Below the pieces are notes generated by a model. It was given only the letters and a program-made list of their open reading frames with translations. It searched no databases and was not told the origin of the DNA. 64,000 nucleotides of DNA from Trochalopteron elliotii. Lineage: Eukaryota > Chordata > Aves > Passeriformes > Leiothrichidae. The stretch is from NCBI GenBank assembly GCA_024734555.1, contig JANPWX010020199.1, forward strand, positions 3,815,401 through 3,879,400, written 5' to 3'. Position 1 is the first letter of the stretch; every line of letters begins with the position of its first letter. Below, in pieces: positions 60,901-64,000 of the stretch. The position numbers and the translations under genes are program-made.

Positions 60901-61358
60901 ACCCAACTTAGAGGTATATGATATCAATAAATCTATTGTGAAAAAAAATGGAATGCTAATAGAAAATTGTAAAGGCCAGTTACTGCTCTTCTTTGACTTT
61001 TTCTGGTCAATGATTTAAACAAATAGCTCTTACTTTCTTTACATATGTAGAAATTTTATTTGCATGTAATAAATATAACTGAGATGATGTTTCCAGTTGC
61101 TTCATCAAAACAGAGTTGATTAACATGCTATTTGATATATATGAGTTTTTCAGGTCAAAAAATTTGTCTACCAGGTGAATGTGTTTCAGTTAAGACCCAG
61201 TAAATAGACTTACAACGGATAAATAAAGGTCAATATGTACTTATGAAGGAGAAAATATATGCATTCTACTCTCACTATCTCTATCCATTTCAAGCAACAG
61301 TGACAATTATTATGAGTCTTACGAAAATCTGCATGGAGATATGCATTAATTCTGGGAA

Positions 61359-61412
61359 CAAACAAACCAAGCAAAAAAAGCCAACAAAACAAAATCAACC
61401 AAACAAAAAAAC
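61359..61412. repeat. (AAAC)n A/C-rich low-complexity tract
   Basis: CAAACAAACC, AACAAAACAAAA and CAACCAAACAAAAAAAC units with almost no G or T. Confidence 0.75.
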
Positions 61413-62803
61413 GTACATTCTGAAACTTCTGTTTAGTGTTAACTGGATTCTTGGATTTAAAGCCATTATGTCCTCACCCACCAAACTACTCATACCACAG
61501 TCATTCATTCAATTTTTCTTCAGTTAAAAAGTGAGCATTAGTTGCTGGATTTAGTAATTTTTTTTTAAGGAACAATGGAAGCTCTGGTGAGTTCATTCAA
61601 CACAGAGGAGAAATATAACATTTCATTTTTATGCTAACCTGTAAGTGTGTATGTAAATTCCAACAATAATATCTTTAGCATAATTGTGTAAGACTAGGCA
61701 ATAACTTGTTTTGGCAATAAGGAAATGGGGAAGAAAAAATGTCAGCATTTTACAACAGTCAAGTACATTCATTTATGCATTCTTTGAATTTATTAGAAAT
61801 GAGGCCAGATCCTTTCCTTGTTTCTATAAAACAGCAGTGGGTGTAACACAACTTATTTTAGTGATATCTCACTGTTTGTCTTGTGATTAACAAGAATCCA
61901 GTTTTGAAACACTGTAAGCTCACTACTTGGGAGCTCAAGAAGGACCTCAGCCTTAGATTGAAGAGGACAGATTTCAGAGCAAGAATATGGAAAAATGTTT
62001 TGCTGCAAATATAATTAAAAGTCTAACAATGCTACAGAAATCTGCTGTGATTCTTCAGCTAAGCCATCAAGGCTTTGCTGATTTAAAGCAAAACTTCCTG
62101 CCTGTTTTCTCTCTCACTGCCCCTTTTTCCTTCTCATTTATACCATGTCAAAGCATCAGCTTTGACATCTGAGACATTCGTCTCAGCTTTAGAAGACCTC
62201 TAGTGAGTTTTCACTTACTCCTGGTTTTGATTCAGTTTCCGATATACTGAGTTTAATATGCTGAGCCTTGCTCTGTGTGCACATAAGTTATTTCTCCACA
62301 AATCACTCACTACTTTATCTTTCAGCTCTTTTTAAACCCCCAATCCATCAATTTCTTTGACTCTGAAGCTATTATTGTCCCTCTTTCTCTATTCAGTGGT
62401 CACTGCCTTTAGTTCAAGTTCTCCTACTAGGTCAGCCCCTTCAAATTCATCCCATTAAACATATCTTCCATTTTCAGGCAAATATTCATCCATCTCCTCA
62501 GTTCTCCTTTACCATATCACTAATCACTAGTAGAGAAAAAAGCAAAACACAGACTTCATTCATCTTTCTCTTGGCTAACTGAGATTCTATATCATGAATG
62601 CTAATCATCCACCAAATATCTTAATTTTGCAAAGTTCACTGCATAAAACCACTAATTTGTATGCATTCACACACATGTGTCTGACCTTTGCAGTTCTCCA
62701 ATACCTTACAAAAAATTCTCCCATGAGCTCTGTGTTTTCTGAAATTTCTCCCTTATTACCTGTTTTTTGATCTTTTTCTGGTACATGTCTTTGATGTCTC
62801 CTT

Positions 62804-62807
<4 letters not shown>

Positions 62808-62856
<49 letters not shown>

Positions 62857-62857
62857 T
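62808..62857 (+). repeat. (CT)n microsatellite
   Basis: About 21 uninterrupted CT units followed by ATCTCT. It sits at the end of a pyrimidine-rich intron stretch. The Leu-Ser repeat seen in one frame is an artefact of the repeat. Confidence 0.95.
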
Positions 62858-63642
62858 TTAATCAAGTATTAGAAGGATTTCATGGCCCTCAACATGGATT
62901 TTTACGTATAGGAAGGTGTCAGCCACTGCAACATACTGTCATCTCTTTCTGCTTCAGTAAAACCTTAACCTTCTCTGGCTTCTCATCTATACATTATTTT
63001 ACTCTGTTAGGGATTGATTTCCATTACATTTTGTGGTACTCCACCCTGTTTTGCCTCCTCTTTCTCATGGAATTTAGTGAAGTTTGGAAAACTTGAATTG
63101 GGTGAACTCTTGCTTTTAGAGGTAGTGAAGATTTCATCAAGAATTAATCTGAAGTATTCCAGGGGATAAATTATTTTAGGGACATTGTCATGGGGTGCAG
63201 GTTTCCCAGGGAAAAACAAAATGAAAACAAAAAAAGCAGTTCTACTTTGCAATAATATGTCACATTTTAAAATATTTTATACATTACAGATACTTTTTCA
63301 TGGACGATGAACATCTAGCATTGTCCTTTTAACTTGTTTTGCATAGGGTCATACATGTTTATTCTCTAGCAACTGCTGGTGAATTGACCTTTTACAGAGT
63401 ATTTTCCCTTTTCCAGTGAACTTCTGTATTTAGTGAGGAAGAACAGTCTGAACATAGCAAAAGAAATGTGTGCCATTTGCAGTTGCATTTTCCCCTAAGA
63501 GGAAGAATTGAGATTCTAAATGTGTGAAACTCTCCCTGCACCTTGCACATCCTTTGTGTTTTACATCACATGGAGTAATCTTCACATTAAGATAGCAAGG
63601 AACAAAGCAATACCAAGTCCTATAGGGTAGTGGAATTCAGAA

Positions 63643-63668
63643 TTTTTTTTTTTTTTTTTTTTTTTTTT
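63643..63668. repeat. Poly(T) run, 26 bases
   Basis: An uninterrupted T26, the longest homopolymer of the window. It could be the poly(A) tail of an antisense retro-insertion, but no element is recognised on the downstream side. Confidence 0.9.
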
Positions 63669-64000
63669 GTGTGCTTTTTTTCTGGTTAAAAATAACATTG
63701 TTACTCTGAAAAAAATGCGTCTGATGAAGACATACAATTAGTGATAGCAATTCATTCTTCCACAGATCTGTAGAAATGCTATTTTGAACTGAAAATCCAG
63801 TTGTTTTTAGTATGGCCAGCCACAATGTGTTAATTGGCATACTTTAAAATCTCCTTGAGGGACATGAGAGTTAAAACTCAGTGCAGCTTTAGCACAGTTG
63901 AAGGTGAGCTTATGAGAATGGCACTCGGGTGGCCATGGCCAGTATTTGTGCCAGAGAGGAATGCCATGGTCCTGTTTTGCTCATAGACTTACCACACATT

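Noticed and set aside
61560..61595. AATGGAAGCTCTG followed by GTGAG as a micro-exon of MEF2C
   Set aside because: The preceding bases form only a weak acceptor, and the encoded residues do not match either alpha exon.
62767..63096. Leu-Ser repeat protein frame
   Set aside because: A translation of the (CT)n microsatellite.

Overview
The window is a stretch of vertebrate, most likely avian, nuclear DNA that holds the 5' part of a MEF2C gene on the + strand. Two exons are unambiguous. The first coding exon (codons 1-18, 45400-45453) and the second (codons 19-86, 57706-57909) join in phase 0 to give the complete MADS box and MEF2 domain. Threonine at residue 51 (serine in MEF2A) points to MEF2C. 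The avian assignment rests on a CR1 LINE fragment of the type common in birds at 47176-47583 and a second CR1 3' tail at 20856-20912. From memory, MEF2C lies on the Z chromosome in chicken; nothing in the sequence tests that.

Layout. 1-340 is a dense CpG island cut by the window edge. 360-620 is a probable promoter with an E-box and a consensus MEF2 site 20 bp apart. About 607-1193 is a probable 5' noncoding exon with several short upstream ORFs and a good splice donor at 1194. An inferred 44 kb intron follows to a tandem (CAGCAG) acceptor at 45254-45258. The next exon carries about 140 nt of leader, a 6-codon upstream ORF and the start codon. A 12.25 kb intron separates it from the second coding exon, and at least 6.1 kb of the next intron follows. 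The mutually exclusive alpha exons and the rest of MEF2C lie beyond the right edge.

About 98% of the window is AT-rich intron. It holds simple repeats, two CR1 fragments, an old L2-like LINE relic recognisable by translation (21385-21815), several perfect palindromes and some patches that look like cis-regulatory DNA. These patches are an ETS-motif cluster at 51439-51494, a possible alternative first exon at 43100-43343, a motif-rich block at 4290-4720, and a CpG-enriched open region at 52410-53090. No other protein gene, tRNA, rRNA, CRISPR array or recent autonomous transposon was recognised. I found no previously undescribed multi-gene system; the interest lies in transcriptional and translational control of MEF2C.
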